NCBI GenBank assembly: GCA_030141605.1
Contig: JAQGDQ010000397.1
Coordinates: 149,513 to 213,512, forward strand
Direction of reading: 5' to 3'
Length of the DNA stretch: 64,000 bases
Origin: Tubiluchus corallicola
Lineage: Eukaryota; Priapulida; Priapulimorpha; Priapulimorphida; Tubiluchidae
Each line of letters opens with the position of its first letter. Position 1 is the first letter of the stretch. This document shows, one piece after another, positions 23,801 to 35,399 of this stretch. The notes below the pieces were generated by a model, which was not told the origin of the DNA, did no database searches, and saw only the letters and a list, made by a program, of their open reading frames with translations. A program made the translations under genes and the position numbers.

Positions 23801-24029
23801 TCAGCAAAATCCAGTTAACATGAGAGAAGAGCTTTTCAGAAGTCACACAACCATTTCGCTACAAGGACCTGTAGTGCATAAGTTTTTTCACTAGCTACTC
23901 GTCATGTCACTTCTCCACTTATTCTGTTATTTCCAATATGTTACAGAAGATCAAAAGCAGTTTTGTTTGAGTGCACTGGGAATAAAACTTTGTTAACAAA
24001 GCAAGGGTGTGTTACTTTACTGTGATGCT

Positions 24030-24480
24030 ACTTGCCTAGTGTGGTGGGGTAGTGTATTGTCGGTGTTTTGGTGTGAGTAGAGTGCTGTGATGTGGTGGAC
24101 TTGATGTGGGAGGTGTGGTTTGTCATTGTGGTTTTTTGTCATGTTCAAATTTTTGCCGGGGATTGATAAGTCTTATAATTAATTTTTGTTGTTTCTGGAT
24201 TCATTATATATATTGCACCAAGATCTCTCATCGCATCGTCTCATTAATGGTTTATTTATCCAATTAGGCCCAACTGGGGAAGCCATTTTGCCAAATTTTT
24301 TCAAAATTTATACCTCTTATTTCTAGAGATTGGAAATGGCCATGGCGCAGTGCTGGTTGAAGTTTGGTAGGCCATTTAACGGTGGATGTTATAGGCGTAT
24401 ATTAGATTCGCAGGTAACCATTAGTGGGCGTTTTCACGGGCACAACTCCCGATGATTTATGTCTGAAATTTTTTTTAAAT
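24030..24480 (-). repeat. Composite repeat: GT-rich tract plus inverted copy of the 18.4 kb repeat
   Basis: Bases 24030-24150 are G/T-rich (reverse of the CAC-rich tracts at 15.8 and 32.9 kb, sharing 'ccaccacactagg' on the minus strand). Bases 24240-24430 are the inverted counterpart of 18400-18620. Confidence 0.5.
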
Positions 24481-24649
24481 TTTTTTTAAATTTGACACAG
24501 GTTTTTAAGATAATTAACATCGTGTATGTAAGTACCAGACATTAAAAGAATCTGCAAAATCAGGGTTTGTTCATTTTTCACCTTTATCTCATAACTCTAA
24601 GTTCTGATGGACTCCTCTGTTGAAAGTTAAATCGAAGTCAAAATTTTTT

Positions 24650-26700
24650 GAAAGCTGAGCAGTCAGCAGTCTAATTATTAACAAAGTCCTGTGTTTGCGA
24701 AGGACACATTGTAATCACACGGGTATTTCCTTTCCATGTTATCAGTAAGTCTTACAATGGTTCCGAACTATGATTTCGGTCGGAAAGTGCAGAGAGTATG
24801 GATGAAACTGAAGTTATTTCAAATATTATTTTTAACTTTGTCTGAGATTTAGCAGTTCAGCAATTCTGTCTCTGAGCACTGGGAATAGAGCTTTGTTAAC
24901 AAAAGTTTATGCTTGGAATAATATATCGCCCTGGGAGGCACGCAATAAGATGTTTTGTTAAGATTGAAAGAAATGTCTTTTTAGGTTTGAAAGCTTTTCA
25001 AACTGTTTGTATAGCAAATATTGGGCTAAAAGCTTTTCTTGTGATAATAAAGGGTGAGACTGCGTAACAATAATTGCTGTTTGGATAAGACGGAGAAAGT
25101 TTTAAGTGCTCAGCCACCTGAACAAAAGGCTCTTAGTAAGATGGAGAAAGTTTAAAAATTTCTTCTTGTCTTTTTCTCGTAGTCGAAATAATGGCAAATT
25201 GGCGAAATTATTCACAAACGTTTTTGATGATGTGAGACTTCCTATTCTAAGTCCAGTGGTGAGGACAGCTTCATGGATTTTTTGTCACTTCAAGAGGAAC
25301 AATAATGCTTGCTGTCCCATCGCCCTATTTGCACTCATTTTCGCAGTGATGTTGGCAGTTTCTCTGTAACAAAGGCGAGACTTTTTACTGGCGCCACATT
25401 AGCGCGAACATTAAATAAAAATATCAATGAAATCATTCAGTTGATTTTTTATCTGTTGTTTTTTTGTGCAACAACTGTTTCAACTATATACATTTTTGAC
25501 CAGGAAACAATCCAGAGAATTTTGATTTTTTGTGAATCCCTGTGAATTTGTACAATAAAAAATATTAAATCTCTAGCAAAGAAGAATTACAAAATGTCGG
25601 TAAGTTGAAGATGTGTTAATACCGTGTAGCACAATGCAGCTAAAATGTCCTTCTCATGGGAACGTTTAAAGTAGCTCTAATTTTCAATATTTTGCATGGG
25701 AAACTTAGTCTTACTCCAAATCATTGGTGATTATTATATGTCTCTCTTAACTGCAGCAAAGTATTTGCTCTCCGTCTTTTGTTAACTCTTCCTCAGGGAG
25801 TTTCAGGTTGGCAGCTTAACCAAACAAAAAAGCTTCTATATTCTATTGACATTCTTGTCTGTATTTGCTTTCCATCTTTTGTTAACTCTTCCTCAGGGAG
25901 TTCCAGGTAAGCAGCTTAACCAAACAAAAAAGCTTCTACATTCTATTGACATTCTTGTCTGTATTTGCTTTCCATCTTTTGTTAACTCTTCCCCTGGGAG
26001 TTCCAGGTAGGCAGCTTAACCAAACAAAAAAGCTTTTGTCTTCTACAGAAATTCTTGTCTGTATTTGCTTTACATCTCTTTTTAACTCTTCCTCTGGGAG
26101 ATCCAGATTATCAGCTTAATTAAACAAAAAAGCTTCTCCCGTCTATTGATAATATTGTCTGTCTTTTAACCCATTCTTTCCAGTATTTAAACAGGGCACA
26201 ACTAGTTTACTTAAGAATTCTGAAATATGTGAAAACATTTTTTCTGAGTTTAACACAAAGAAGTAAAACTATTCGACTCTGTTTAAAAACAAATATAGAT
26301 GTATAGAATTTAAAGGGTCTTTGAGAGATGTACTGAATTTGTTGGGTGCAATTAGTTGAAATATATCGATATTTTCCACTTCTTGATAACGAATCACGTT
26401 TACAAATCGTATTTGAGAAATTCAATTCATCCAAAGTTTAACCTTCATAAGAAATCCTTAGCTTGGCTCATTTACTCAAATTTTCACTGTGATTCCTGGG
26501 CTTTATCGATCTTGTGATAACATGATCAAAAACAAGTCACTGCATCAGTGAATCCAGTTTGCTAAATGCAAAATGCGATGTCGTAATTTTTATAAAGCTA
26601 CTACATCACCAACCAGAAATATTGGGCGAACAGTTAAGACTCTGCTGTGGTGGAGATGGCATCGAATAATATAACCATATCTTAAGTACATAATAACATA
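24650..26700 (+). repeat. Complex non-coding repeat block, copy B
   Basis: Order of modules: similarity to window start (24650-24760); 'cactgggaatagagctttgtta' (24877); 'gtttgtatagcaaatattgggctaaaagctt' (25002); 'aataaagggtgagactg..aataattgctgtttggata' (25045-25090); the 100-bp array (25745-26165); 'ttccagtatttaaacag'; then the tail shared with 8190-8530. The first part recurs inverted at 28190-28680. No convincing protein is encoded. Confidence 0.65.
25745..26165 (+). repeat. Tandem array of exact 100-bp units (about 4 copies)
   Basis: The block 'gtatttgctt' starts at 25761, 25861, 25961 and 26061, and 'tctattga' starts at or near 25842, 25942, 26042 (diverged) and 26142: an exact period of 100. 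Each unit holds an imperfect palindrome 'c(c/t)(c/t)(c/a)(g/t)GGGAGttCCAGGt' and 'gcagcttaaccaaacaaaaa'. Confidence 0.85.
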
Positions 26701-28275
26701 ATAATTTTAAGCATTCAATCACACGGGTTCGATATAAAAGAGTAAATCTCTAAAGTGATTTGTTGCTGAAGACAGGAATTATCACCCTAATATCAATCTC
26801 CTGCCACCAACCCTGTTTTCACTCGGTAAACTCAATGACATCGGATTATTTTTCAGGACGAATAGTCCTGCTTTTACATTATTTTCATTGATTTGAAATA
26901 GTCTTGTTGTTATTAACAGATGTTTCAAAAAAATCTCCTATACCATCTCGTATAGAATTAAAGCAAAATACAAGACTAGTGATGCAGTTTTACCGCCCCC
27001 CCCCCCAAATATATTTGCCAGTGTAACAAGAAGACACAGATTTATTTAAGTAAAAGGTTTTGTTTGCTTTAATCCTTGAAATTTACTAAAACAGTTTTCA
27101 TTATGCAGCTCTTTCTACTACTTCTCGACATTCATTATTCGATAGTGTAGATTCAATAGATATTTTACCCAAGTATGCCTGTCTGTGTAGAGCGTGGCAG
27201 AGACGTGTTGTATTAGCACACATCGCTGGAGCACTGAGTGTAGCGATGCGTATGGAAGCAACGATGCACATGAGTGGTCTTCTTCAAACAATTCACTTTA
27301 GAAAATTACTCTTTCATATCGAGCCATGTTTGCTCAAGTGTTAGAGCACTTTAAATTCCTCAACTCTTATCTAAACAGCTAATATTGTTAAACAGCCTCT
27401 CCTTTGTTATCATGGCAAAAGAGGCTGGTTTTTATCTGTTTGCAGAAATTCATTATATACGCAGGCTTTGAAATTCAAGTGTGTAAATACTCTGCTATGT
27501 TTTCTTAAATCTTTCCCAGGTATGGAATGCAGGAGGCTTTGAAGTTTAAGTGTATAATTGTTCTGCTTTATTTTCTTAACTCTTTCGATCGAGTCTTTCT
27601 TTAGGCTCTTAGACTGATTTATTGACACAAGATAATTTTAAGTAAATTTCAGAAATTTTTCACATCCCGACACAAACAAAACAAGTTCTAAGACAAATAT
27701 TTATTGGCCTCGAATTTGAAAGCTCTTTTCTTTTCACAGGGGTAGCAGTTCTTGCATGATTGATTTGCCCATGAACTTAATAATATGGAAAAATATTTTT
27801 ATTCACTGCAAGTTTACAGGAAACTATTAATCATTTTAAATGAATGGCAGATAGAACTTGAAATGATGCTGAAATAATTTACAAAAATTTCTCCCCCGAG
27901 CATTTTCAGCAATATCTGGTTAAAACAGTTTCATATGTAACGGTATAAGCAGATTTGGCAAAATGTTAATTTTTTTACTGGAAAAACAAAAATGTACCAA
28001 AATCTTTCTCAGTTCATTCAATTTTTCTTACTTAACTCTTCCCTGGCATCATTCCCAGGTGTTCAGCTGAGGTTAATTTACACAAGATGTTAAAATGTGG
28101 GAAAATATTATTCTTTACTTCAGAGCCACTTTAACCCTGCTCAAAATCAATAAGAGAACCCGAATAAAACAGAATGTAAAGAGTCTTTTGTTCACGTTCC
28201 TGATCATTTAAAGCTTTCTCCATTTTATCCAAACAGCAATTATTATTAAGCTGTCTCGCCCTTTATTATCATAAG

Positions 28276-28434
28276 AAAAGCTTCTAGCCCAATGTTTGCT
28301 ATACAAACACTTTGAAAAGCTTTTAGCCCAATGTTTGCTATACAAACACTTTGAAAAGCTTCTAGCCCAATGTTTGCTATACAAACACTTTGACAAGCTT
28401 TTAGCCCAATGTTTGCTATACAAACAGTTTGACA
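28276..28434. repeat. 39-bp tandem repeat, four copies
   Basis: 'agcccaatgtttgctatac' recurs at 28286, 28325, 28364 and 28403, an exact 39-base period. Because 39 is 13 codons, several frames stay open and read as 13-residue repeats. The homologous place at 25002 has only one unit. Confidence 0.9.
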
Positions 28435-28734
28435 AGCTCTCAAATCTCAAAAGACACTATAAGCCTTTCAATCTTAACAAAACATCTTCTTGTGTGTCTC
28501 ACAGGGTGCTATATTATTCCAAGCATAAACTTCCAACAAAAATAATAGAACACACCTGTGCGTTGATAACAAAGCTCTATTCCCAGTGCTCTCAGACGGA
28601 ACTGCATTTGATCTGCAGGTGGCGTGAAGAATATCTAGCGATAAAGGTTATGCACTATACGACTGTTTCGCCCTAGTTGCGCCCTGTTTAAATACTGAAA
28701 AGAATGGGTTAAAAGACAGACAATGTTATCAATA

Positions 28735-28905
28735 GACGGGAGAATATTTTTTGTTTAGTTAATCTGGAACTCCAAGTGAAAGAGTTAAGAAGAGATGTAA
28801 AGCAAATACAGACACGAAAGTCAATAGAATGCAGAAGGTTTTTTGTTTGGTTAAGCTGCCTACCTGGAACTCCCAGGGGAAGAGTTAACAAAAGATGGAT
28901 GATTT
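28735..28905 (-). repeat. Inverted 100-bp units
   Basis: Reverse complement of the 25745-26165 unit: about 1.7 copies with 'ctggaactcc' and 'tttttgttt(a/g)gttaa' in order. Confidence 0.75.
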
Positions 28906-29600
28906 GGTGTAGGATTTTTGTTTTCTACGCGAACTCTTAAAAATAATAGCAACTCTACTACTTTTACATTGTTTTTGTTTATTTGAAATTACATTGTAGT
29001 TAGAGATGTTGTCAATTAAATGTCTGTTAGTATAGGACACTTAGACGGGAATTGGAAATAATTTAGATCATAGAGAGAATATTTTGTGTTGCAGACAGTG
29101 CTCCACAAAATTGTGTAGCGAAAATGTAACCAAAAAAAGAAAAATTTCTTGTTTCGATATGAGAACAAATTCTCCTGCTTCTCGTACAGAGAAATATAGA
29201 TATGTGCGAATTAAAGGAAAATACAAGACTAGTGATGCAGTGTTTACTGCCTCCCGAACCCCAGTTATATTTGCCAGTTTATCAAGAAAATGAGTTTTTT
29301 TAAAACCAGGTATTGTTGGCATTACTTTTCATTCCAGGAATTACTAAAGCAGTTGTTAGAAATTTTCTGCTACTTTTTGACATTCATTATTGGGCAGTGT
29401 ACGTACTCTGGATGGTGAAAATATTTTACATAAACATGCAAGTCTGTGTACAGCGTAGGAGACAAGAGGTGCACTCACATTAATGCTGGAGCGTAGCAGA
29501 GACAGGGTGCACTCTCACACATGTGAGGGCAGTGAGTGTAGTGATGCGTGCATGAAAGCAACGATACACATGAGAGCTCATGGGTAAAAGTGATTGACAG

Positions 29601-32229
29601 CCCTGGTGTGTAGCATGCATGTTTAGCAATGGTGGATGCTCCAAGTACAGAATGTCATTGGGTAGCATCGTTCAGCCATCTAGTGTACAAAATCGCAACT
29701 AATGCAACTGCTACAATATGTTGCAATAGAAAATCAACAAGTTAGCTAAGTGAATCAGAACTTCTACGCAACATATTATCACTTTTTGTGCACATGGCAA
29801 AATCTGGCAAAAATGTTAACACTACAATAAAAGCTTACTGTGGATGCATCCAACCACTATTAACAAAAACGGCAATACGGCTTTGATTTGGTGCGATAAA
29901 CATGAATTAAATTTAGTTTAGCCTACTAAATAGTCACATGTAGTTTGATGTTGTTTTTGTTTTACAATAACATTCAAAATATTTGTTCATTAAACAGATA
30001 TATGATTAATAATGCATGAATGTTCCACAGATTGTTTATCAACCTTTTTGGTGTTCAATTTGGCGAGACTGAGAAATATACAAGCAAAAATGATAATCAG
30101 CGCTACACAATTTTACAAGCAAGAATTTCGTGAAATGGAATCTCGAACTAACTCGTAGTTGTCTGTCAAGGTGGAGATAACAAAAAAGTGGTACAGCAAA
30201 AAACTGTGTTGAAGCACAATTTCCAAAGCAGAGTTAAAAACAACTAAAATCATCCCCCCCCCCACTATAGCCCTAACCATAAACACATAGTATGCCATTT
30301 TTCCCTGTACTCTATTTGTGAAACATGCTATATAAAAAATGTTTAACAAGAAACAATATCAACAACAAAAGCAACAAGATTTACAGCTTTTAGAAAAATT
30401 ATGGTGAACTAGCTTATTTTATCAGTGGTTAAAACAGGTTAGATTGCAAAACAGATTATTTGTAAAGTTCTATGTAATGGTTATAATTGAGATAAACTTA
30501 AAAGTTATGTATCCTTGAATGTAAAAACTGCATTTTTTTCTTTTTGACCTCTTCATATGACATACTTAATAAAAATGTCAAAATAATCTCGTTTAGTCTA
30601 CGAAATTGTCTAACTTTGCGCTATACTATTTCTCAAATCTTTCCCTGGCATCTTTTATAAGATGTTCAGGTTTGCTTAAATTAATCAAGAATTTTAAAAT
30701 ATTATATTGGGTGTAGAATATTTACAGATCAGATTAATTTCACAAGAAGTTTAATCTTCCAGAGAGTGTTTATACAGCGCATTTGTTCAAATTTCTGATG
30801 AGACTCCTAGGTAACATTTACTCTATGAACAACAACTGATTGTTTCCATTAAGATTTAGACAACAAAATGCTGCATTAAGCAAACTGTTTAAAATGCAAC
30901 AAAACTATTAAAATTAACATAATTATGGAAATAAAATGTAAAGAAACTTGATGAGTAAAGTCTTGTCTTGAGATTCTCCTGTGCTGGAGATGCCGAGCTA
31001 TGTAACATGCTTACAGTATTGTTTAGTTTTCGGTCCCTCCACAACCTGCTGATGGGTGATTCGACGGCTGATGACACTAAATGATTGGCGTCTTGGCAAT
31101 TTCATGTCAACCGTGCCACATTGTGTCTTTCTAGAGAATTTCTTTTTTTTTTGAAGCCACTTTAGTTTTTAAACAGTTTTTATAATTCGTCTTTTATGAT
31201 GCACCTTTTTATCATTGAAAAGTTTGCAAACAAAGTCATAATTTTTCAAACAAATTTGGTTTGTTTTGTTTCTTAAGAACTTTTCCAGTTTGTTTAAGTA
31301 TTTGAACCGCGAGCTGCAGACAAAGCACACGCCCTAGATACTAAGAGTTACCTGAAATAAGTGATTCTAGTTTCTAATAATTTAAGTCTGAGATATAATT
31401 CTGATTGCTTTGCAGCTGCCTAACAAAGAGATGCATGAAATTTCACAATAAGCTGCTGTGATTATAGTTGTCAGCAAACATCTTAAAGCTGACATTGAAT
31501 ATTAAAGTAAACAGAGCTGTCAGACAACTGCCTTTTGCCGGATTAAATAAAGAGCTGATTACTCAAGATTCCATGAGAAAAGATTTAGCTGTTTGCTAGA
31601 AATCTCATAGTTTTGTTTTGACTACAGTTTAAAAGGATATGTAGAGTATTACTATAAAACTTGAGTTTTTAAATAAACAAGAACAATTTTGGTGGTGGTG
31701 GAGGTAGAGCGACATCATCTTAATTATCATCATCATTATCACTATCAGCACCAGCAGAAGCAACAGCAGCAAGAACAACAACAGCGAGAGTACAGCAGAG
31801 CTGCAGGCGACAAGGTCAAGAGTCATGAAAACACTGCTGCTGTGAGAAAGTTGTAGACACAAAAGTTCCCACAATAATTAGAATGTTTCAAAATTTTCTA
31901 AATGGTGTTGCATTAATTGGAACTTCAGTGTTTAGTTTGGTGAGTATTTAAAATCTGGTCATTACCCAGTAGTTCTGCTAAGTTTTTTTTGAAATTTGCT
32001 GAACCACTTCAAAAAATTACATTATCATTGTCAGTCATTATTAAATTCTAGACAGAATTGCGAGGGATTAAAATCTTCCTTTCTTGTAAGGCATAATCTG
32101 TGTGTCACACAGTACTTCAAATGATGCCAATGACTAAATTGAGGACAGAATTATTAAGGAAGCAAAGACCTCAAAATATTTTGTGCATAAATCCACTTAT
32201 AATCAACAATAAGTGAACGTCTACCTTTT
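29601..32229. other. Intergenic with diverged repeat module
   Basis: Bases 30630-30900 weakly repeat the 100-bp-unit motif and the tail module of blocks A and B. Bases 31680-31800 are trinucleotide-rich (GGT, CAT, CAG/CAA). A run of C lies near 30257. No gene is recognised. Confidence 0.4.
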
Positions 32230-32360
32230 GTTCCTTTATTTACCTAACGCCAAGCCAGCAGCAGGGGTGGGCCCGTCGGCACTCGTCGGTGGGCCCGTTT
32301 CGAAGAATAAACTCCCAGGTGCGGTTCGCGGAGACCTTTCATTTGACGTATAGATCGTCA
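32230..32360 (+). repeat. Repeat fragment shared with 18590-18670
   Basis: It shares 'ttcga..aataaac..ccaggtgcg' and 'gagacctttcatttgacgt' then 'atagatc' with the 18.6 kb repeat. It is G+C-rich compared with its surroundings. Confidence 0.6.
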
Positions 32361-32433
32361 ATAATACTGCTGTCATCAGAGCTGTAGCCTCCACGGTTAT
32401 ATATCCATATAATATATATATATATATATATAT

Positions 32434-32840
32434 TGTACTACCGGGCTGTGATGAGATGAAATGTAATGCTGGCAAGGGAATACAGTAGACTTCTCAGGTG
32501 TACATGTGAACGTGGCTTTATCGACCACAGACTCGTTTTCTGCCCTTGTGTTAAGCCACTAGTCACGTGCACACCTGGTCTTATAAAAAGGGAAGGTCTG
32601 CTGCAGACCCTTGTCAGTGGTCGTGTTTTTCATTGCAGCTCTATTCACATTTCACAGGCTTTGCGGCAAACTCCTTTCTTCTAGGTAAGCTGTTTGTTCC
32701 TTATTGGGGGTGTGATATGTGGTAATAAATTTTAATTTCGACTCTATTATTCGGGTTCTGTTTTGGTTAAGGCATTGAACAACTTAATTGAGACATGCCG
32801 CACGCCGCGGTGCCATCTGTAAAAAGCAGACAGCAGTCCA

Positions 32841-32845
<5 letters not shown>
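32434..32845 (+). mobile_element. Solo LTR (412 bp) inserted in a (TA)n tract
   Basis: The segment starts TGTACTACC, ends AATACA (TG...CA) and is flanked on both sides by TATAT. The (TA)n microsatellite at 32411-32433 continues at 32846-32871 beyond it. Inside, in LTR order, are a strong TATA box (ttataaaaagg, 32581), an initiator (TCAGT, 32614), a possible splice donor (ag|gtaagc, 32685) and AATAAA (about 32723) before a T-rich U5-like end. No internal coding region or second LTR adjoins. The target duplication is ambiguous because it lies in TA repeats. Confidence 0.65.
32582..32618 (+). promoter_or_regulatory. Core promoter: TATA box plus initiator
   Basis: TATAAAA at 32582 is followed by TCAGT at 32614-32618. 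The predicted start A is about 34 bases from the first T of the TATA box, a normal Pol II spacing. It sits within the solo LTR, so it is probably the retrotransposon promoter. Confidence 0.55.
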
Positions 32846-32871
<26 letters not shown>

Positions 32872-32879
32872 CCACCGAA

Positions 32880-33075
32880 AAACTCACAACAACTCACACC
32901 ACATCACACCATCTTACCACGCCAATCTCAATACACCATACCACACACACCATACTACCCTTGGAATAGCAAACCAATCCTCACCACAGCAACCAAATGC
33001 TCCACTCACAGCACACCACACATCCACCCACAACACTACACCAACACCATCCCACCGGACTTTCCACACCACACC
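32880..33075 (+). repeat. CAC/ACA-rich low-complexity tract
   Basis: G-poor sequence (caacaactcacaccac, caccatcccaccgg) like 15780-15965, ending 'caccacaccactaggtag'. Confidence 0.55.
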
Positions 33076-33162
33076 ACTAGGTAGGAAACTTGGTACGATT
33101 CGTGGTTAGAAACGTGGAAACACAGTATGCGGGCGAATGCGTGGTAGGAACATTGCTGATGG

Positions 33163-33895
33163 TATATTTATTATTTATTTATTGACCATGGTCAAAGATA
33201 TATACAAAAAGTCATAAGAATCGTTTCGAGATAGTTGCAACATTTAAGAAATTTAGGCTGATCATAGTCCATAGATCACTCAATGTATGGTGTAGTAACA
33301 ATTAGAGACCAAAAATGGCTAGAGCATCGTGTACAAAATTACAAATATCAGCGGGATTTCCGCTGAAAAAAGTCACTAAATCATCAAATATTAAATCGGA
33401 ATTGTTTCTTAAGATACGTGTTTCAGGGCATTCACATATTACGTGCAGTTCTGTTTGGATTTGTCCACATGAACAGAGTCTTCGCTCTCTTTCAATACGG
33501 GACCAACGACCGGTTTCTATGGCAAGGTTGTGTGAGGAAAGTCTGAGCCTTGACGTTTTTATCCGTTTCAGTTCATTAACATTGTCACAGTAAATTCGAT
33601 GGATAGAGAGTTCAGGGTTTAGTTGTAAGTACGTGACAAATTTCGTACGGTCAGAAGCGCGGATCCTATCTTTGATTCTATTCAGGTCATCATCGATAAA
33701 ATCACCACGGTATCCAGTTATATTACGCAAATATCGAGCACATGGGGTGTTTGACTCGCGACACAAATTGTAAACAATCATAAACGGATCATCAGGAATA
33801 TTCACTCTTGAGCGAACAATCTTATTGAAAAAGCGAGATTGGGTGTCCTTCACAAAACCATTCAGGGAGGGAAGGCCCAACTCTATGAGACACAA
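33163..33895 (-). pseudogene. LINE ORF2 C-terminal fragment
   Basis: A 197-residue open frame on the minus strand includes 'SRLRLSSHNLAIETGRWSR' and a Cys/His finger 'LCSCGQIQTELHVICECP' (C-x-C-x8-H-x3-C). This arrangement follows the thumb domain at the end of many non-LTR retrotransposon polyproteins. The stop is at 33302 and the 3' tail ends in AATAAATAAATAATA-like units at about 33165-33182. The RT core is missing: the element is cut at about 33900. Confidence 0.75.
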
Positions 33896-33923
33896 ATCAT
33901 TAGCAGTTGTACGTCTATATGTA

Positions 33924-34141
33924 TTTTGTGTGTTCCAGCTGATGAAAGAACTAATCGTTTTGGTGTCAAAACCTGTACCGTCTGGAATTTACAGCACGAA
34001 GGCCGCACGTTTGAGGTTGTTGGGACACACGTTGTGTATTTTTTGTGTGTGTCTCCACTGGAGAAAGAACTAATCGTTTAGGTGTCAAAACCCGTACCGC
34101 ATGGAATTTACAGCACGAAGGCCGCACGTTTGAGGTTGTGG
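33924..34141 (+). repeat. 119-bp tandem duplication
   Basis: 'gaaagaactaatcgttt', 'ggtgtcaaaacc' and 'tggaatttacagcacgaagg' recur 119 bases apart with few mismatches, giving almost two copies at the broken edge of the LINE. Confidence 0.85.
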
Positions 34142-35059
34142 AGCATACATGAAGAGTATACCTGTATACTATGTAGACTTGTAAATAATTTATATATAAT
34201 ATTTATATATTAGCTAGCTAGTTCAGTTGTAAAGTTTGTATTATATTTTTATATTTTGTATTATTTTTTGCTGTGCACAGTTTTTTGGGTTTTTTTAATA
34301 TTTTTTTCTGCCCCTACCAAACAAACTGCCAAACACTACTAACTATAACTCATTTTCATTCCCTTCCCATCCATGCAGTTTTTTTCTGCCATGCTGTGAA
34401 CTGTATAACTTGTATATCTGTATTTTTCGGCACTTTATTCTTTAAATTATATGGTTAGTGCAGTTTTTATTTTGCTTAAACATGTATATCTGTATTTTTT
34501 CTGCACTGTATTCTTGTTTTCAACATGTAATTTATAAATTGTGGTTTGCACTTTATATTCTTCAATTCGAACCAGTGCAGTTTTTTTGCTTGAATATATA
34601 GTATAAATTTTTTTGCAGAAATTTTGATATCATGTCTTGTCTATCTTGTCCTTTCTAAAATAAAATAAAATCAGTAGCATATTCTTTCAACTAATAAAAT
34701 ATAAATATAGTTTAAAATCTTAAAAATAAAACCCTATAACCTTACAATCTTGTTTTCTTGTCTATTTTGGTATGTTGGGACATGATTTTGCTGAATAAAT
34801 AAATTATACACAGTATATAAAGTGCCAAATAACACCAGAAACTTGTGAAAAGTAGTTTATACACGTTCAATTATGCATTCAAAAAAATTACAGACAATAA
34901 CTGAATTAAAACATTACGTTGAATGAGTTTTGCAAGGCACAAACTGTGAAAAATGAATTACATGATGAATTACTGTGAGAATTACCACATAAACACGTAT
35001 TCAATGCATGTACTAAACGTACGAAAAGTTATACTATTGCTTATGCTTAATAAATTACC
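34142..35059. other. Intergenic, T-rich
   Basis: Strongly A+T-biased sequence with (T)n runs. The block 'ctgtatttttt/c(g/c)gcact' recurs near 34420 and 34490. No gene is seen. Confidence 0.4.
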
Positions 35060-35330
35060 TTCGTCTGCTGACACGCACGTGCTGTTACGGGGGCCCCAGG
35101 TTCGTGCACCGCTGTGGCAAAACTTTTTCACCTCGCACAAAAGTAGCGCGATTTGTTATCAGCGCGCGTACGGGATGAAGGAAGGCCCGAGCATTAAGTT
35201 CCACTGGTTTCGGCTCGAATCCGCGCAAAAAAGTTAACTCGGCGAGACGCGAACCCGCAACCCTTTGCGTGCAACAGAGAAGATTGGGCGGATGCCTTTG
35301 TACTACTAACATACAGGTATGCATGTAGCA
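35060..35330 (-). repeat. tRNA-derived SINE candidate
   Basis: On the minus strand, a box-A-like segment (ttagtagtacaaagg, near 35305) lies about 45 bases upstream of a box-B-like GGGTTCGCGTC (near 35250). Together they mimic a Pol III promoter. The segment is G+C-rich against an A+T-rich background. No intact tRNA cloverleaf can be drawn and no second copy is in this window. Confidence 0.4.
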
Positions 35331-35399
35331 AGCGTTTGCTGATATTGTTGAGAGAGAGAAGCTAGGGGAATACGTCAGCACAGTTATAAAAAAACATAG

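Larger units (their letters stand above)
26870..29600. repeat. Complex repeat block C, with internal duplication and inversion
   Basis: Two direct copies about 2.1-2.3 kb apart share 'aaatacaagactagtgatgcagt' (26968 and 29219), 'atatttgccagt' (27008 and 29268), 'gacattcattatt' (27128 and 29379) and 'gagtgta(g)..tgatgcgt..gaagcaacgat' (27236 and 29532). Between them 28190-28905 is an inverted version of the 24.8-26.2 kb modules. The block is non-coding. Confidence 0.6.

Noticed and set aside
25745-26165. CRISPR-like array
   Set aside because: Units are contiguous 100-bp tandems without variable spacers, in an animal genome.
28208-28450. Repeat protein of 13-residue units
   Set aside because: It is a 39-bp tandem repeat whose period is a multiple of three; frames are open on both strands.
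31680-31874. Leu-rich small membrane protein (minus strand)
   Set aside because: It is produced by CAG/CAA and CAT repeats; there is no gene context.
35085-35381. 98-residue ORF on the minus strand
   Set aside because: It overlaps the SINE candidate; its opening comes from G+C-rich composition and no motif is seen.
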